Source: Bacteroidota bacterium
GTDB lineage: Bacteria; Bacteroidota; Bacteroidia; Bacteroidales; UBA1402
Length of the DNA stretch: 35,367 nt
Assembly: GCA_030706285.1 (NCBI GenBank)
Contig: JAUZOU010000003.1
Location: 1 to 35,367 of the forward strand
Reading direction: 5' to 3'
The notes under the pieces were generated by a model that saw only the letters and a program-made list of their open reading frames with translations, did no database searches and had not been told where the DNA came from. The position numbers and the translations under genes are program-made. This document shows, piece by piece, positions 18,643 through 28,500 of this stretch (positions are counted from its first letter, which is position 1; each line of letters begins with the position of its first letter).

Positions 18643-19881
18643 TTATTCAGCAGGTACCACACGAATGTTGTCAATGCAGATGTTCGGGGTACAGTCCGTA
18701 CCTTTCACACCACCATTGAAAACGAAGAAGGTCAAACCGCCGCAATTTCCGGCCGTGAGTTTACCGACTTCTGCTCCAGAAGCATTATACTTGAAATTTT
18801 TGAGAGGAATGGATACGGTGATCCAACCATTCGTCGTATAAGAGCCAGATCCTTCCCACGGGATCCATAGGCCTCTCGGATAAGTGGCATCTCCGACGTA
18901 ACCGTTCGTACCGGAAGTACTCCAAGACGTAAAAATCATCTGGAGGGCTCCGGCAGACCAGGCCTGCGTCACATTCACCTCAAATTTCAGTACGGCATTT
19001 TCCACCGGAATGGAGAAAAGGTCTCCTTCCGGACGTCCGTTGGATGTCCCCCATAGGTTGAAAGCAAAAGCATCCTCATTCCAGGTTTCACCGGCACCAC
19101 CTTTCATCGTTCCTGTAAAGCGTACGTAGTTTCCGGTGATGCCCGTCGGATTGGTATTGGCAATGACACCGCTACGCCAACCACCTGAGGCATTGGTATT
19201 GTCCCAATCCAAAATCATTCCTCTGGAATCACGGAAACGGAAGGTAGAACGCGTGGAGCCATAACGGCTTTTCATGGTGATGGGGCCTTCGGTAGCGGCA
19301 GCCGGAACCTTGACGTTCAGTTGGGTTAACGTGTAAGACACGACTTCCGCCTTGATGTTGGGAGTAAAATAAACTTCCGGCACGTCAGAACCTGCTACGG
19401 AAAGGAAGTAATTGCCATTGATGGTGATGATATCTCCTGCATTGGCATATTCACACGTCAGGGTATTCAAGATCGGAGAAGGAACATCCACACCAAAATG
19501 ATAGGTCACGGTATCCTTATTCTTGTTGATCAGATAGATCTTGTTCGTCACATTGGTCGGGATGGTACTGGGTACGCTCAAAATCAAGACATCCGATTTG
19601 ATGAGACTGGAATTGAGTGTAGCCTGCACGTTGTTAAACCAAACTTCCTTCACACTGGTCATATTTTCACCAATGAGCGCAATAGTGGTTCCCATGAAAG
19701 CATGTGTCAACAGAGAATCGGAACTGAGAGCATCGGGCAGGCGGATATAATCCACCGTTGGTTCGCCACCCGTAATGACATATTCATCCGGATTATCGTC
19801 GCAAGCAGGCAAAGCGAATAACGTCAGCAAAGCCATCGCAGAAGCAACGATTTTCATGGTTGATTTCAATATATTTTTCAT
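18643..19881 (-). CDS. Surface glycan-binding lipoprotein (TIG domains plus C-terminal beta-sandwich)
   Basis: This is an outer-surface lipoprotein of 412 residues, encoded right after susD and predicted to bind the PUL glycan. The signal ends FALPAC (Cys27) and is followed by the acidic DDNPDEY, consistent with surface export. Two TIG-like domains follow (about 40-135, with TTIALIGENMTSVKEVWFNN, and 135-220, with GDIITINGNYF). The C-terminal domain, about 220-412, contains ILDWDNTNASGGWRSG and ends NICIDNIRVVP. The same type of ending occurs in the next protein, so the two are paralogous in layout but of very different length. The 111-nt gap between susD and this gene holds the leader-like element described separately. 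The assignment rests on position, lipobox and fold pattern, because these proteins diverge fast. Confidence 0.85.
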   Translation of the reverse strand: MKNILKSTMKIVASAMALLTLFALPACDDNPDEYVITGGEPTVDYIRLPDALSSDSLLTHAFMGTTIALIGENMTSVKEVWFNNVQATLNSSLIKSDVLILSVPSTIPTNVTNKIYLINKNKDTVTYHFGVDVPSPILNTLTCEYANAGDIITINGNYFLSVAGSDVPEVYFTPNIKAEVVSYTLTQLNVKVPAAATEGPITMKSRYGSTRSTFRFRDSRGMILDWDNTNASGGWRSGVIANTNPTGITGNYVRFTGTMKGGAGETWNEDAFAFNLWGTSNGRPEGDLFSIPVENAVLKFEVNVTQAWSAGALQMIFTSWSTSGTNGYVGDATYPRGLWIPWEGSGSYTTNGWITVSIPLKNFKYNASGAEVGKLTAGNCGGLTFFVFNGGVKGTDCTPNICIDNIRVVPAE

Positions 19882-19905
19882 ATGATCGTATTTAATTTTT
19901 TTACA

Positions 19906-19987
19906 TTAAAGCCATATGTAACACCGCATGCCCAGATTAGCACTTACTTGGACGCTTTATACAAGCATGCTCGTTTCATAGTGTTAC
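19906..19987 (-). repeat. Copy A of a short leader-like element (tiny ORF plus alternative hairpins)
   Basis: This lies between susD and the first SGBP gene. On the transcribed strand an ATG at 19979 opens the 11-codon ORF MKRACLYKASK (19944-19979). A second mini-ORF, MRCYIWL, runs from 19929 to 19906 and ends 24 nt before the SGBP start. GCATGC occurs at 19965-19970 and 19926-19931 and can pair with itself. Outside these, GTAACAC (19981-19987) can pair with GTGTTAC (19918-19924). A small hairpin, GCTT/AAGC (19963-19966 with 19954-19957), competes with the outer stem. The same arrangement recurs at 35002-35073. Compared with that copy there are two extra bases, so the two halves are in different frames here. 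Confidence 0.55.
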
Positions 19988-19992
19988 TCGTT

Positions 19993-21699
19993 TTAATATC
20001 CAATGGAACTAAAGTCAAATGCAACAGGGGCTTCGCTCAAATGCGGATTCATAGCCAAGTCTGTGTCCGGGAACGGTATGGTGAATTCAATGTCGCTGGC
20101 ATTGACCTTCCAGGATCCGATGGTCACGGTGGACTTGTCGGCCAGCTGGCCTTTATACCAAGCTTCCAGATTGTTCCAATAGCCACGTTCCTGTGCGGCC
20201 AGGCGTGCTCTTGCATCGTCCGGTTTGTAATAACTCAAACGGACAAAATCGTACCAGTTGTCCCCTTCTCCGGCCAATTCGAGTCGACGTTCTTTGAAGA
20301 TATCGTCAAACGTGATGGATGTCTTGTCAACATAGTTTTTTACACTTCTGCCACGAACGGCATTAAATGCAGCTAAGGCCTTGGCATCTGAGGTGGAGGC
20401 GTTGTTGCCCAACACCGCTTCTGCGTAGATCAGGTAAACGTCAGCCAGACGAAGGATATGAGTACTCAACGCCGTGGCCATACGAGCCATGCCCATACCG
20501 GATCCCAGTTCATGATCGTAGTTGTTGCCGACGATATGCTTCACGCAGTTGGAACCGGTACCGCTGCCATATGTGACTCCTTGAGTTGCCGCCTTGGTCC
20601 AGTCGTAGTCAAAACCGCCTTTATCCTGCCAGAAATACTCGTAATGATCACCCTGCATCATCATCGTTGCCTTGCGACGGGCGTCGGTGTTGTTGCGAGT
20701 CAGGCTGGAGGCATCTTCGCCGAAAGCTTGTTCCAAATCGATGGATATTCCAACCCAAGTACCCCAGGTATCAGCAAATTCCGAAAAATTATTCAGAGCA
20801 AGGTCAGACTGAAGGGTATTCTGCGAAGTCCACTGGGCTCCCACCGTCCATCTCCAGGCTATCAGGCTTTCATCGTTGAAGTTGTTAGCCAGGCGAAAAA
20901 TATCCGAATACTTCGGAACCAGCACTCTGCCGCTCTTTTCGATGACATAGCCGGCATATTCAGCCGCTTTTTCCAAATCGTTCTCATCCCGTACACCGGC
21001 GTCGGAATGACCCAATCCGGAACGAGTGAGATAGACCTTGGAAAGCAATCCGTAAGCCCCATATTTATCGATGCGTCCCGGATCATTCTTTTCTGGCAAA
21101 AGTTCGATCGCTTTTTCCAACGTCTTGATGATATAGGTGTAAACGTCTGCTTCAGGGGCCTTGTACACTCCATTATAATTTTTATCAGAAATCATCTTCG
21201 CATTGTCGTGGATAATGGGCACAGCGCCAAAACAACGAACCAGAAAGAAATAAGCCATGGCTTTCCAGGTCATCGCTTCACCCTTTACCGTATTTTTGGC
21301 GTACGTTGTGACATCCGGACCGGCTTTCATGTCAATATTCTGGATGACACTGTTGCAATAAGCATTGACAGACCACAGGGAAGCCGAAGCATTCCGCAAG
21401 GCATCGTCGCTCGATTTCAGTACAAAAGACTGATAGGCATCGTCAGTGCTGTAATACATGTTACCGGCCAAAACATCGCCGATCTTCACAAAGCCACGTT
21501 GAAAGTCGTACCAAGGTGAATTATAGATCGGATTCACAGATTGGAAACACTGTTCATCCGTCTGATAAAAACCATCAATGGAATAACTGTCTTCCGTAGG
21601 GCGGTCCAGAAAATCTTCGCAGGAAGAAAATCCGGCCATCAGGACGGTGGCTATCGCCAAACTCTTTATCGTCAGATTTTTCATATATTTTCCTTTCAT
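19993..21699 (-). CDS. SusD-like glycan-binding outer-membrane lipoprotein
   Basis: This is the surface lid of the SusC pore, which captures oligosaccharides and hands them to the transporter. It has 568 residues. The signal ends GFSSC, with the lipid Cys at 27 (from ATG 21699) followed by EDFLDRPTEDSY, the usual SusD start. TPR-type helices follow, with typical RagB/SusD segments such as GEAMTWKAMAYFFLVRCFGAVPII and GAYGLLSKVYLTRS. A C-terminal LRLADVYLIYAEAVLG block and FKERRLELAGEGDNWYDFVRL near the end are strongly conserved in the family. It starts 3 nt after susC ends, so the pair is translationally close. An internal ATG at 21684 is an alternative start. The substrate, probably manno-oligosaccharides, is inferred from the operon. 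Confidence 0.97.
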   Translation of the reverse strand: MKGKYMKNLTIKSLAIATVLMAGFSSCEDFLDRPTEDSYSIDGFYQTDEQCFQSVNPIYNSPWYDFQRGFVKIGDVLAGNMYYSTDDAYQSFVLKSSDDALRNASASLWSVNAYCNSVIQNIDMKAGPDVTTYAKNTVKGEAMTWKAMAYFFLVRCFGAVPIIHDNAKMISDKNYNGVYKAPEADVYTYIIKTLEKAIELLPEKNDPGRIDKYGAYGLLSKVYLTRSGLGHSDAGVRDENDLEKAAEYAGYVIEKSGRVLVPKYSDIFRLANNFNDESLIAWRWTVGAQWTSQNTLQSDLALNNFSEFADTWGTWVGISIDLEQAFGEDASSLTRNNTDARRKATMMMQGDHYEYFWQDKGGFDYDWTKAATQGVTYGSGTGSNCVKHIVGNNYDHELGSGMGMARMATALSTHILRLADVYLIYAEAVLGNNASTSDAKALAAFNAVRGRSVKNYVDKTSITFDDIFKERRLELAGEGDNWYDFVRLSYYKPDDARARLAAQERGYWNNLEAWYKGQLADKSTVTIGSWKVNASDIEFTIPFPDTDLAMNPHLSEAPVAFDFSSIGY

Positions 21700-21702
21700 A
21701 GT

Positions 21703-24700
21703 TTAAAACGTGAGATTGAATCCGAAGGAATACACCTGTGGGGAAGGATAACGTCCATTATCCAATCCATAGACATTTGGACTGGCAGGGCTGGCCCCGA
21801 TTTCAGGATCGAATCCGGAGTACTTGGTCCACGTCAGCAGATTTTGGATGTTGGTATATACTCGCAAAGCCTCGATATTGTATTTCCGAAGCATGTTGGC
21901 CGGCACATTGTAACCGAATACGATGTTCTTGATGCGCAGGTAGGAACCGTCTTCAATATAGCGATCGGAAATGCGGTCGTTGTCATTCGGATTTTGCTGA
22001 ATGGCACGAGGCACATTTGTACCGGAATTGGACACCCGGACATTGTCGATATCATCAAACCAATTGTAGATGGTATTGCCTGTCGAATTGACACGCGGAT
22101 AGGTAATGGTCTCATCGATGGCCACCAGTTTGGCACGCCTGTTCACAACAGACAACTGATTGTTCCACAAGGATTCCATATTGGAAAGGTTGCGTGACAT
22201 GTAGTTGAACACCTTGTTTCCATACGACCCGTTCACGAAGACATTCAGATCAAAATTTTTGTACCTGAAGGTATTGTTAAGACCAAATGTAAACTTGGGC
22301 ATCGGAGAACCGATGTTGGTTCGGTCATATTCGCTGATTACTCCATCCGGTTTTCCATCCGGACCACTGATATCCTTGAACTTGATATCGCCGGGATACA
22401 CGGTGCCGGTACGACTGTATTTTCCATCGGCAAGTACTGCCGGGCTGTTTTCGATATCTTCCTTGTCCTGGTAGATACCATCGGTTACATAACCATAAAA
22501 ATTGTACATAGATTCGCCGATTTCCGTTCTGGAAACCACGTCGCTCCATTGGCCGTAGCCTTCGATGGCAGCATTGTCCGTACCGTCCAGGGCTATCAGT
22601 TTGTTTTTGTTGAAAGACAGCTGAGCTTCCGTATCCCAGAGGAAATTGCCCTGGAAGTTGTGCGTATTCAGACTGATTTCAAGACCTCTGTTCTCAATGG
22701 TCCCGTAATTTCCATAAGGTGCCGCCAAGGCGCTGGAGACATTGCCTCGCGTTCCCATGTAGGAAGGAAGCTGGGCCTGCATCAACATGTCTTTAGACAT
22801 CTTCTTATATAAATCCAATGTCAGGTCGATGCGTTTGTTCAGGACAGAAAGATCCAACCCGAGGTTGTATTGTTCCTGGGTTTCCCATTGGATGTACGGA
22901 TTGGCGATTCTGCTCTGTCGATAACCTTCTCCCAATCCTGTATCCATATTGGAAATGGAAGCGCCCCACAAATAGCTGCCGATGCTTTGGTTTCCGGTCT
23001 GTCCCCAACCGAAACGCAATTTGGCGTCATTGATGGTTTCCTTGATACTGCCCCAGAAGTCTTCATTGCTCATTCTCCAGGACACTGCCATGGAATGGAA
23101 CGGAGCCCAGCGGTTCTTTGGACCGAAATTGGAAGATCCGTCCCGGCGGAACGTGTAAGTGGCATAATATTTATCGGCGTAGTTCCAACTGCCACGAGCG
23201 AAAGCTGAAACCATGGCCCAGCTTCCCATACCGGAAGTAATGACCGGATCGGTACCCAATTGAGGGCTGTGGACGGAATTGTCGGGCAGATTCGTCGCCG
23301 TGATGCTCTGATATTCATAGCTGGACTCAGACGTTTCTTGCCCCAACATGAGGGTGGCTTTGTGCAATCCGAATTCCTTATTATACGTCAGGTAATTTTT
23401 TAATTGCCAGTAATTGTCGCTGTTGGTCTGCCAAGCATCGCTATTGATGGTTCGTTTCCACGTGCCGTATGTGGCGGTAGGCCTGAACCGTTCCGCCTTG
23501 GAACCGCCCAAGCTGGTGGCATATTCGGAATGCAACACCAGACCTTGCATCAAGTTGATATCCAAATAAATATTTCCAAGCAAGTTATTACGGTCCAACA
23601 AATTGTCTTCATCCAATGCCTTCGCAATGGGATTGATGCGGGAAGCCACTCCTTCGCGCGACACGCTGGTGTAATGGCCTTCCAGGTCGTAAATAGGCAC
23701 ATCAGGCGTAGAAAGCAATGCCGTATTGATGATGCCTTCGTCACTGTCGGCAAGCCCTAACCGTTCGTGGGTTTTGGAATAACTGAAATTCATACCCAAC
23801 TTGAGCCATTTCTTCATCTGGGCATCCAGATTGGCACGGAAGGAAGACCGGTTGAACGTCGTACCGATAACCGTTCCGTCTTGATCCATATACGAACCGG
23901 CCACGAAATAACGGACGGCTTCGGTACCTCCCGATGCGCTAACAGTATGTGATTGCATCGGAGCAATCTGAAAAACGGCATCCTGCCAATTGGTTCCATG
24001 CCCCAACAAAGAAGGATCGCGGAATTCGTCCCGCATATCCCGGCCGGAAGTTTCAGAGGCAATTTCGTTGCTGTATTCTGCAAATTCTTTCAGGTCCATG
24101 ACTTCCATGCGCTTAGCTTGGCGCTGTACACCGTACAATCCTTCATAAGAAAATTTAGCTTCACCCTTGTTGCCCCGTTTGGTGGTAATGAGAACCACTC
24201 CGTTGGAACCGCGCGAACCATAAATGGCCGTTGCGGAAGCATCCTTAAGAATTTCCATGGAAAGGATGTCAGCCGGGTTGATGGTGGAAAGCGGAGAGAT
24301 AGTGGACGTCGTACCGTTTCCAAGTGCATCTCCCAATCCATATTCGGCACCGCTGTATTCTCTGACATAGACGGGCACTCCGTCAATGACATACAACGGC
24401 TCGGCATTGGAATTGATGGTGTTTTGTCCGCGCACGCGGATGGAAACGGAAGAGCCGGGCTGCCCCGAGGTATAGACCGCCGTCACACCGGCGACACGCC
24501 CTTGCAGCGCCTGGTCCAGGTTGGTGATGACTGACCCCTTCAATTTCTCGACGGTTAGAGAAGTAGAGGCACCTGAGAGATCACTCTTGCGGGCAGTACC
24601 GTAACCAATGGCCACTACTTCCGATAACATCCTGGTGTCTGTCTTCATCTGTACGTTGATCACGTTTTTCTGAACAATGACTTCTTGCTTTTCCATACCG

Positions 24701-24930
24701 ATGTACTTAAACACCAAGGTCTTCCCTTGACTTGTGTTCACCACATACTTACCGTTGGCATCCGTCACTGTTCCTTTGGAAGAGCCTTTGACCATGACAG
24801 ATACACCAGGTATGGGATTGCCATCGCTGACATCTGTCACAACTCCCGAAACAGAAAGACTCTGTGCAGTCACCGTGCATACTCCCATGAGGAGCAGAGC
24901 CGACAATAGAGATAGGATTTTTCTTTTCAT
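21703..24930 (-). CDS. SusC-like TonB-dependent outer-membrane transporter
   Basis: This is the outer-membrane importer of oligosaccharides, energised by TonB. It has 1075 residues. The Sec signal ends TVTAQ, followed by a carboxypeptidase-D regulatory-like domain (about 25-110; VSGVVTDVSDGNPIPGVSV and GTVTDANGKY). The SusC junction motif SEVVAIGYGTARKSDLSGA comes next, then the plug domain (about 115-240; LQGRVAGV, IRVRGQNTIN, EPLYVIDGVP and ILKDASATAIYGSRGSNGVVLITTK in overlapping blocks). The 22-strand barrel ends with an aromatic C-terminus, YSFGFNLTF. There is no N-terminal STN domain, so signalling through an anti-sigma factor is not expected. It is the first gene of the PUL and has a candidate promoter about 80 nt upstream. 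The substrate is inferred to be mannan oligosaccharides. Confidence 0.97.
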   Translation of the reverse strand: MKRKILSLLSALLLMGVCTVTAQSLSVSGVVTDVSDGNPIPGVSVMVKGSSKGTVTDANGKYVVNTSQGKTLVFKYIGMEKQEVIVQKNVINVQMKTDTRMLSEVVAIGYGTARKSDLSGASTSLTVEKLKGSVITNLDQALQGRVAGVTAVYTSGQPGSSVSIRVRGQNTINSNAEPLYVIDGVPVYVREYSGAEYGLGDALGNGTTSTISPLSTINPADILSMEILKDASATAIYGSRGSNGVVLITTKRGNKGEAKFSYEGLYGVQRQAKRMEVMDLKEFAEYSNEIASETSGRDMRDEFRDPSLLGHGTNWQDAVFQIAPMQSHTVSASGGTEAVRYFVAGSYMDQDGTVIGTTFNRSSFRANLDAQMKKWLKLGMNFSYSKTHERLGLADSDEGIINTALLSTPDVPIYDLEGHYTSVSREGVASRINPIAKALDEDNLLDRNNLLGNIYLDINLMQGLVLHSEYATSLGGSKAERFRPTATYGTWKRTINSDAWQTNSDNYWQLKNYLTYNKEFGLHKATLMLGQETSESSYEYQSITATNLPDNSVHSPQLGTDPVITSGMGSWAMVSAFARGSWNYADKYYATYTFRRDGSSNFGPKNRWAPFHSMAVSWRMSNEDFWGSIKETINDAKLRFGWGQTGNQSIGSYLWGASISNMDTGLGEGYRQSRIANPYIQWETQEQYNLGLDLSVLNKRIDLTLDLYKKMSKDMLMQAQLPSYMGTRGNVSSALAAPYGNYGTIENRGLEISLNTHNFQGNFLWDTEAQLSFNKNKLIALDGTDNAAIEGYGQWSDVVSRTEIGESMYNFYGYVTDGIYQDKEDIENSPAVLADGKYSRTGTVYPGDIKFKDISGPDGKPDGVISEYDRTNIGSPMPKFTFGLNNTFRYKNFDLNVFVNGSYGNKVFNYMSRNLSNMESLWNNQLSVVNRRAKLVAIDETITYPRVNSTGNTIYNWFDDIDNVRVSNSGTNVPRAIQQNPNDNDRISDRYIEDGSYLRIKNIVFGYNVPANMLRKYNIEALRVYTNIQNLLTWTKYSGFDPEIGASPASPNVYGLDNGRYPSPQVYSFGFNLTF

Positions 24931-24984
24931 GGAATTAATTTTAGTATTAGAAAGGTAACTTAAGGTTTCTCGAACGTGTCATTT

Positions 24985-25003
24985 TCGAAATTGTGCTTTT
25001 CGA
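24985..25003. promoter_or_regulatory. Perfect 6-bp dyad at the predicted susC transcript start
   Basis: TCGAAA and TTTCGA are separated by 7 nt, right where transcription from the TAnnTTTG element would begin. It may be an operator or a 5'-end RNA hairpin. The role is inferred from position only. Confidence 0.3.
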
Positions 25004-25008
25004 CAGAA

Positions 25009-25016
25009 CAAAAATA
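25009..25016 (-). promoter_or_regulatory. Candidate -7 element of the PUL promoter
   Basis: The minus strand reads TATTTTTG, an exact match to the Bacteroidota -7 consensus TAnnTTTG. It lies about 80 nt upstream of the susC ATG. The nearest upstream TTTG is only 14 nt away, closer than the usual spacing to the -33 element, so that half is not well matched. Confidence 0.5.
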
Positions 25017-25134
25017 AGACATAGATAATGCAAATAAATATATTTTTTTATCTTAAAGTGATACTTTTCCAACACCTATTTCGATGTATTAAGTATTAGA
25101 TCAACCATTTATCTTGTAAAAAAGGTATTGGGAC

Positions 25135-25155
25135 ACCTTTCATTCTATACCTTTC
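25135..25155 (-). promoter_or_regulatory. Direct repeat GAAAGGT upstream of the susC promoter
   Basis: GAAAGGT occurs twice on the minus strand (25141-25135 and 25155-25149) with a 14-bp period, about 120 bp upstream of the -7 element. The spacing would suit a dimeric activator, but a heptamer pair in A/T-rich DNA may be chance. Confidence 0.2.
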
Positions 25156-25210
25156 GATCTCTTTCAAATCAGTACGCAAAAAGCCTGTTCACCGAGATTT
25201 CAGCTATAGT

Positions 25211-25242
25211 GTCCGATAACTATTTTTTCATTGTTATCCGAC
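25211..25242. repeat. Imperfect inverted repeat in the susC-sprA intergenic region
   Basis: GTCCGATAAC and GTTATCCGAC match as inverted arms in 9 of 10 positions, with a 12-nt A/T-rich spacer. It could be an operator, a hairpin, or the trace of a mobile element end. No transposase gene is next to it. Confidence 0.35.
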
Positions 25243-25255
25243 TAAAATTCGAGAA

Positions 25256-25474
25256 CTAGTCATCACGCAAAAGGGAGCCTTCCAAAATGAATTGGAAAAC
25301 TCCCCGATATGGCGAATTTGTTGTACCACCAACATTTAACCATTTGGACAAAAAAAGTGAAACAGCGTTTGCCGGACAGTAGTAATAAAGTATGCCAACC
25401 AGATAATCCTCTCCTTCTTTCTCTTGATAATAGCCATTTTCCGGTTTATAACCATTACCCGCAAACAAAGCCAA
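25256..25474 (-). CDS. Doubtful 72-residue ORF, no recognised family
   Basis: An open frame begins MALFAGNGYKPENGYY and ends EGSLLRDD. It is rich in aromatic residues and has no domain, signal or motif that I recognise. An overlapping frame on the other strand is of similar length, and no promoter of its own is clear. It sits in the roughly 650-bp non-coding stretch between susC and sprA, next to an inverted repeat. It may be a decayed gene fragment or not a gene at all. Confidence 0.15.
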   Translation of the reverse strand: MALFAGNGYKPENGYYQEKEGEDYLVGILYYYCPANAVSLFLSKWLNVGGTTNSPYRGVFQFILEGSLLRDD

Positions 25475-25588
25475 TCAAAATTTGGATTAAGATATATTAA
25501 TAATTATCTATTATTAAATATACTTATAACTAATTCATGTAGGAAACCAAAGGAAAAAATTGCAGTTAAGGTCAAAGGTTGTCAGGCA
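25475..25588. other. A/T-rich tail of the susC-sprA intergenic region
   Basis: I see no gene here. Downstream of the sprA stop there is only a weak 5-bp hairpin (AAGGT/ACCTT) followed later by a short T-run, so a terminator for sprA is possible but not convincing. Confidence 0.3.
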
Positions 25589-28500
25589 TCACCTTGTCAG
25601 TGAGAACCTAATACTGACCCCAAAGTCGGAACTTCTCACCGGGTAGGAAGATACCAACGGCACACTCGATTCCAGATCATAAAACAGGACTAAATTCATG
25701 TTCTTGCTCATCGTATAATCGCCGGAAAGCTCGACAACAAATGTCTTATTACCCGAAGATGCCTGCGTATAGTCGCCTTCAATCTTCCTGAGCAACGCAT
25801 GCATATCCTTATATTTCAGATTACCGGTCAGATTCAGGTCATTCTTAACCTTCGAGCCTTTCATAAAACCCCACGGATGGAAATCGCTCAATTTGTAGCC
25901 TGTCCCCGCTCCAATCTGATTCTGATCGGTCTCAATAATCTGTCCGCCACTGATGCTCAGGCTTAGAGCACGTGTCTTTGTTATCTCGGTATTCAATGTC
26001 AAACCGCTATTCAGGGTCCCCTGGATTCGCAGCAACGGATTGAACGATTCAGTCAATGTTACAGCAGAAATGTCATACATCGAAGACGGGACAGCACTAT
26101 TGGTCAAAACGTCACGAACAAAGCCCAATCCATCGCCGGCGTTCTGCCAGGTACTGTACGTTGAGAAGGATGAAACGCCGTATGTGCACGTGTAGTTATG
26201 GTTGAGTGTGACGCTCTTGAAGTATTTCCTGATAAATTCCAGTTTGGATAGACCATCGTACGAAATACTCCAGTTCGGCAGCATGGACAGTAACCCAGGA
26301 AAGAGGTCCAGGCTGGAAGTTCTGGCGTCCTTGCCCGAATAAGCGGCCAAAAATGCAGGGATCAGCACATCGGCCGAATTCAGATCGAAGGCACCATTGG
26401 ATTTATTGTACACACTGCCAGCCAAAGGAGTATCTTTCAGGAAGCCGGTCGAAGGATACAGTTTTCCAGCCATCTTCTCTTCCAGTCTGCTGGCGATCAT
26501 CGACCGGTTTGCCAAAAACGTTTCAAAGGCCTTCGACCGGTATCCGTTTGATGCTTTGGACGATTCAAATGCAGTAGACAGTGCGATGGTGGTCATGGTA
26601 AAATTACCTGTCCTGGTTTCAGGCATGCCATCATACATATACTGAATTTCCGTATTGAAATTCCACGCCCTGGCTCCATTGAATTCAATCTTCAGGCTTG
26701 GTAAAATTTCCAGCGAAGCTTTCACTCGTAAATCGGTATTTTTCGTCATGTACGCCGGCGTCATCACCGTATCCAGCACCAACCAATTCTTGTCCAGCGC
26801 TTTCTGCAGATAATCCGAGCCCTGAAAGCCCAACGCGTAGTCCCAACCTGGAGCCGTTCCATAATCCGTCTGAGAAATCAAGCCTGTTTCAGGTTTAAAA
26901 CCCGGAATGGTCAACCCGTCAGATTGCTTGTATATAACTGAAACATTCCGGACAGACATCAATGTGCGGGCAATAAAGCTGACCGGCTTATACCAGTCTT
27001 CCTCTTCCAACTCCGGCTTTTGCAGGACTGTTATCTTTACGGTGCCATCTTTGGGGCCTTTGACAGCCAGGCTGTTTTCGTCTTTAATGTGATAATCCAA
27101 CTGGACTTTCTTCCCGGCAGAATCGACGGCTACGGCAAACACCCGTTTGTTTTTCAAGCCGTGTTTGATCAGTATGGCAGAATCCGCAAACAGATTCACT
27201 TCCTTTTCAAATTTTCTGGAAGTCTTGACAGGCGTTGCCGGTACGGCTCCGGGTGTTTTCTTGTCCTGTGGTTTGACCGACTTGTCGTCCGGCGCTTTTT
27301 TACCGGCTGTTTGTTTCTCTGTTTTCTTGGTCGTAACAGGCCGTTGTGGGGTGGGTTTGTTTGCCTGGGCGAGTATCTTTTTAAGGAAAGCCGACTTATT
27401 GTACAGGGTCGTCATATTGGCAGAAGCTGTCATACTCATGGTTCGCTGGTTGGATATCTGGTTTCCAAGGTCGTTGTCTGTGCCTGACGTCGTACTGCGT
27501 TCCCAATTATAAACGGCATTATACTGGGAATTCAGCGTCAAGAAATCAAAGGCTGGGAGCCGGTTCAACGGCACTTGCCACGTCAGATTGACGGTCTGGG
27601 AATAATTCAACGGTGTTCCGAAACTTCTCAGGCTCCGGCTCACCGTATCTTTCCAATTTTCATACTCAGTTGCATACAGTGCTTTGTTCACCGGTGCATA
27701 ACGGGTCTCTTCCACTTCTGCCTGATTATTGACAGAGGCGTTGAGTTTCAGATTTTTGGTCAAGTTCCAGTTGACAACCAAATCAGAATTCCATAGGAAA
27801 TTCTTGCTGACAGTCAGAGGCGTTGCCAACTCTTCGGCCGAGGTGGTCGACAGATTTCTGGACTGAAGCTCATAATAATAACGGGTCAACTTCGAACTGG
27901 CCGTCACTGAATTCGGCAGGAAATTCAAATTCAATTCTTTCAGCAGTTTGAGCCAGGATGAAGTCATCTTCTTGTCGTTGGCAAACGGTTGCCAGGGTTT
28001 CAACGGTGAAGCATAATTGTAGTTGACACCACCCTGATAATTCTGGGTAATTTCATATTCGGTTGTCGGATCGTGTTCATCCGACTCCGTGGAATTGTAA
28101 TTGAACGAGAAATTGGCCGGGTCGAACGGCATTGGCGTTTTGCTTTTCAGATTAATCCTGACATTCGAGAAGTTCATACTCTTGTATGTTTTCAGCGTCT
28201 GACTGTAATTCAGGATGGAATCACGAACAGCCTTACTTTTAGTTGACTTCAGTACATCTTTCAAAAGCAGGTCTTCATTGAGCGGATCATATTTCGGAAG
28301 CGTGCGTTCCTTCGAAATGGAATAATAGAACGGGAAGTTCACTTTCGCCTTTTCAGGAAACAAACGCCCAAGATCGGTATTGAAGGAGATATTGTATTGG
28401 CTGTACGTATCCTGCCTGCGCTGTGAAACACTTTCTTCCAGCCCTCCGAAACCGTCGGTGATGTATTTTCCGCTGGCTGTCACCGTCCCCAAATCCGATA

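Noticed and set aside
20458-21519. 353-residue open frame on the plus strand
   Set aside because: It is antisense to susD, whose family match is unambiguous, and shows no recognisable motif.
1-24930. PUL enzymes as type IX secretion cargo
   Set aside because: None of the complete proteins ends in a recognisable T9SS sorting domain; the secreted ones carry lipoprotein or plain Sec signals. The GH5_2 gene cannot be judged because its end is missing.
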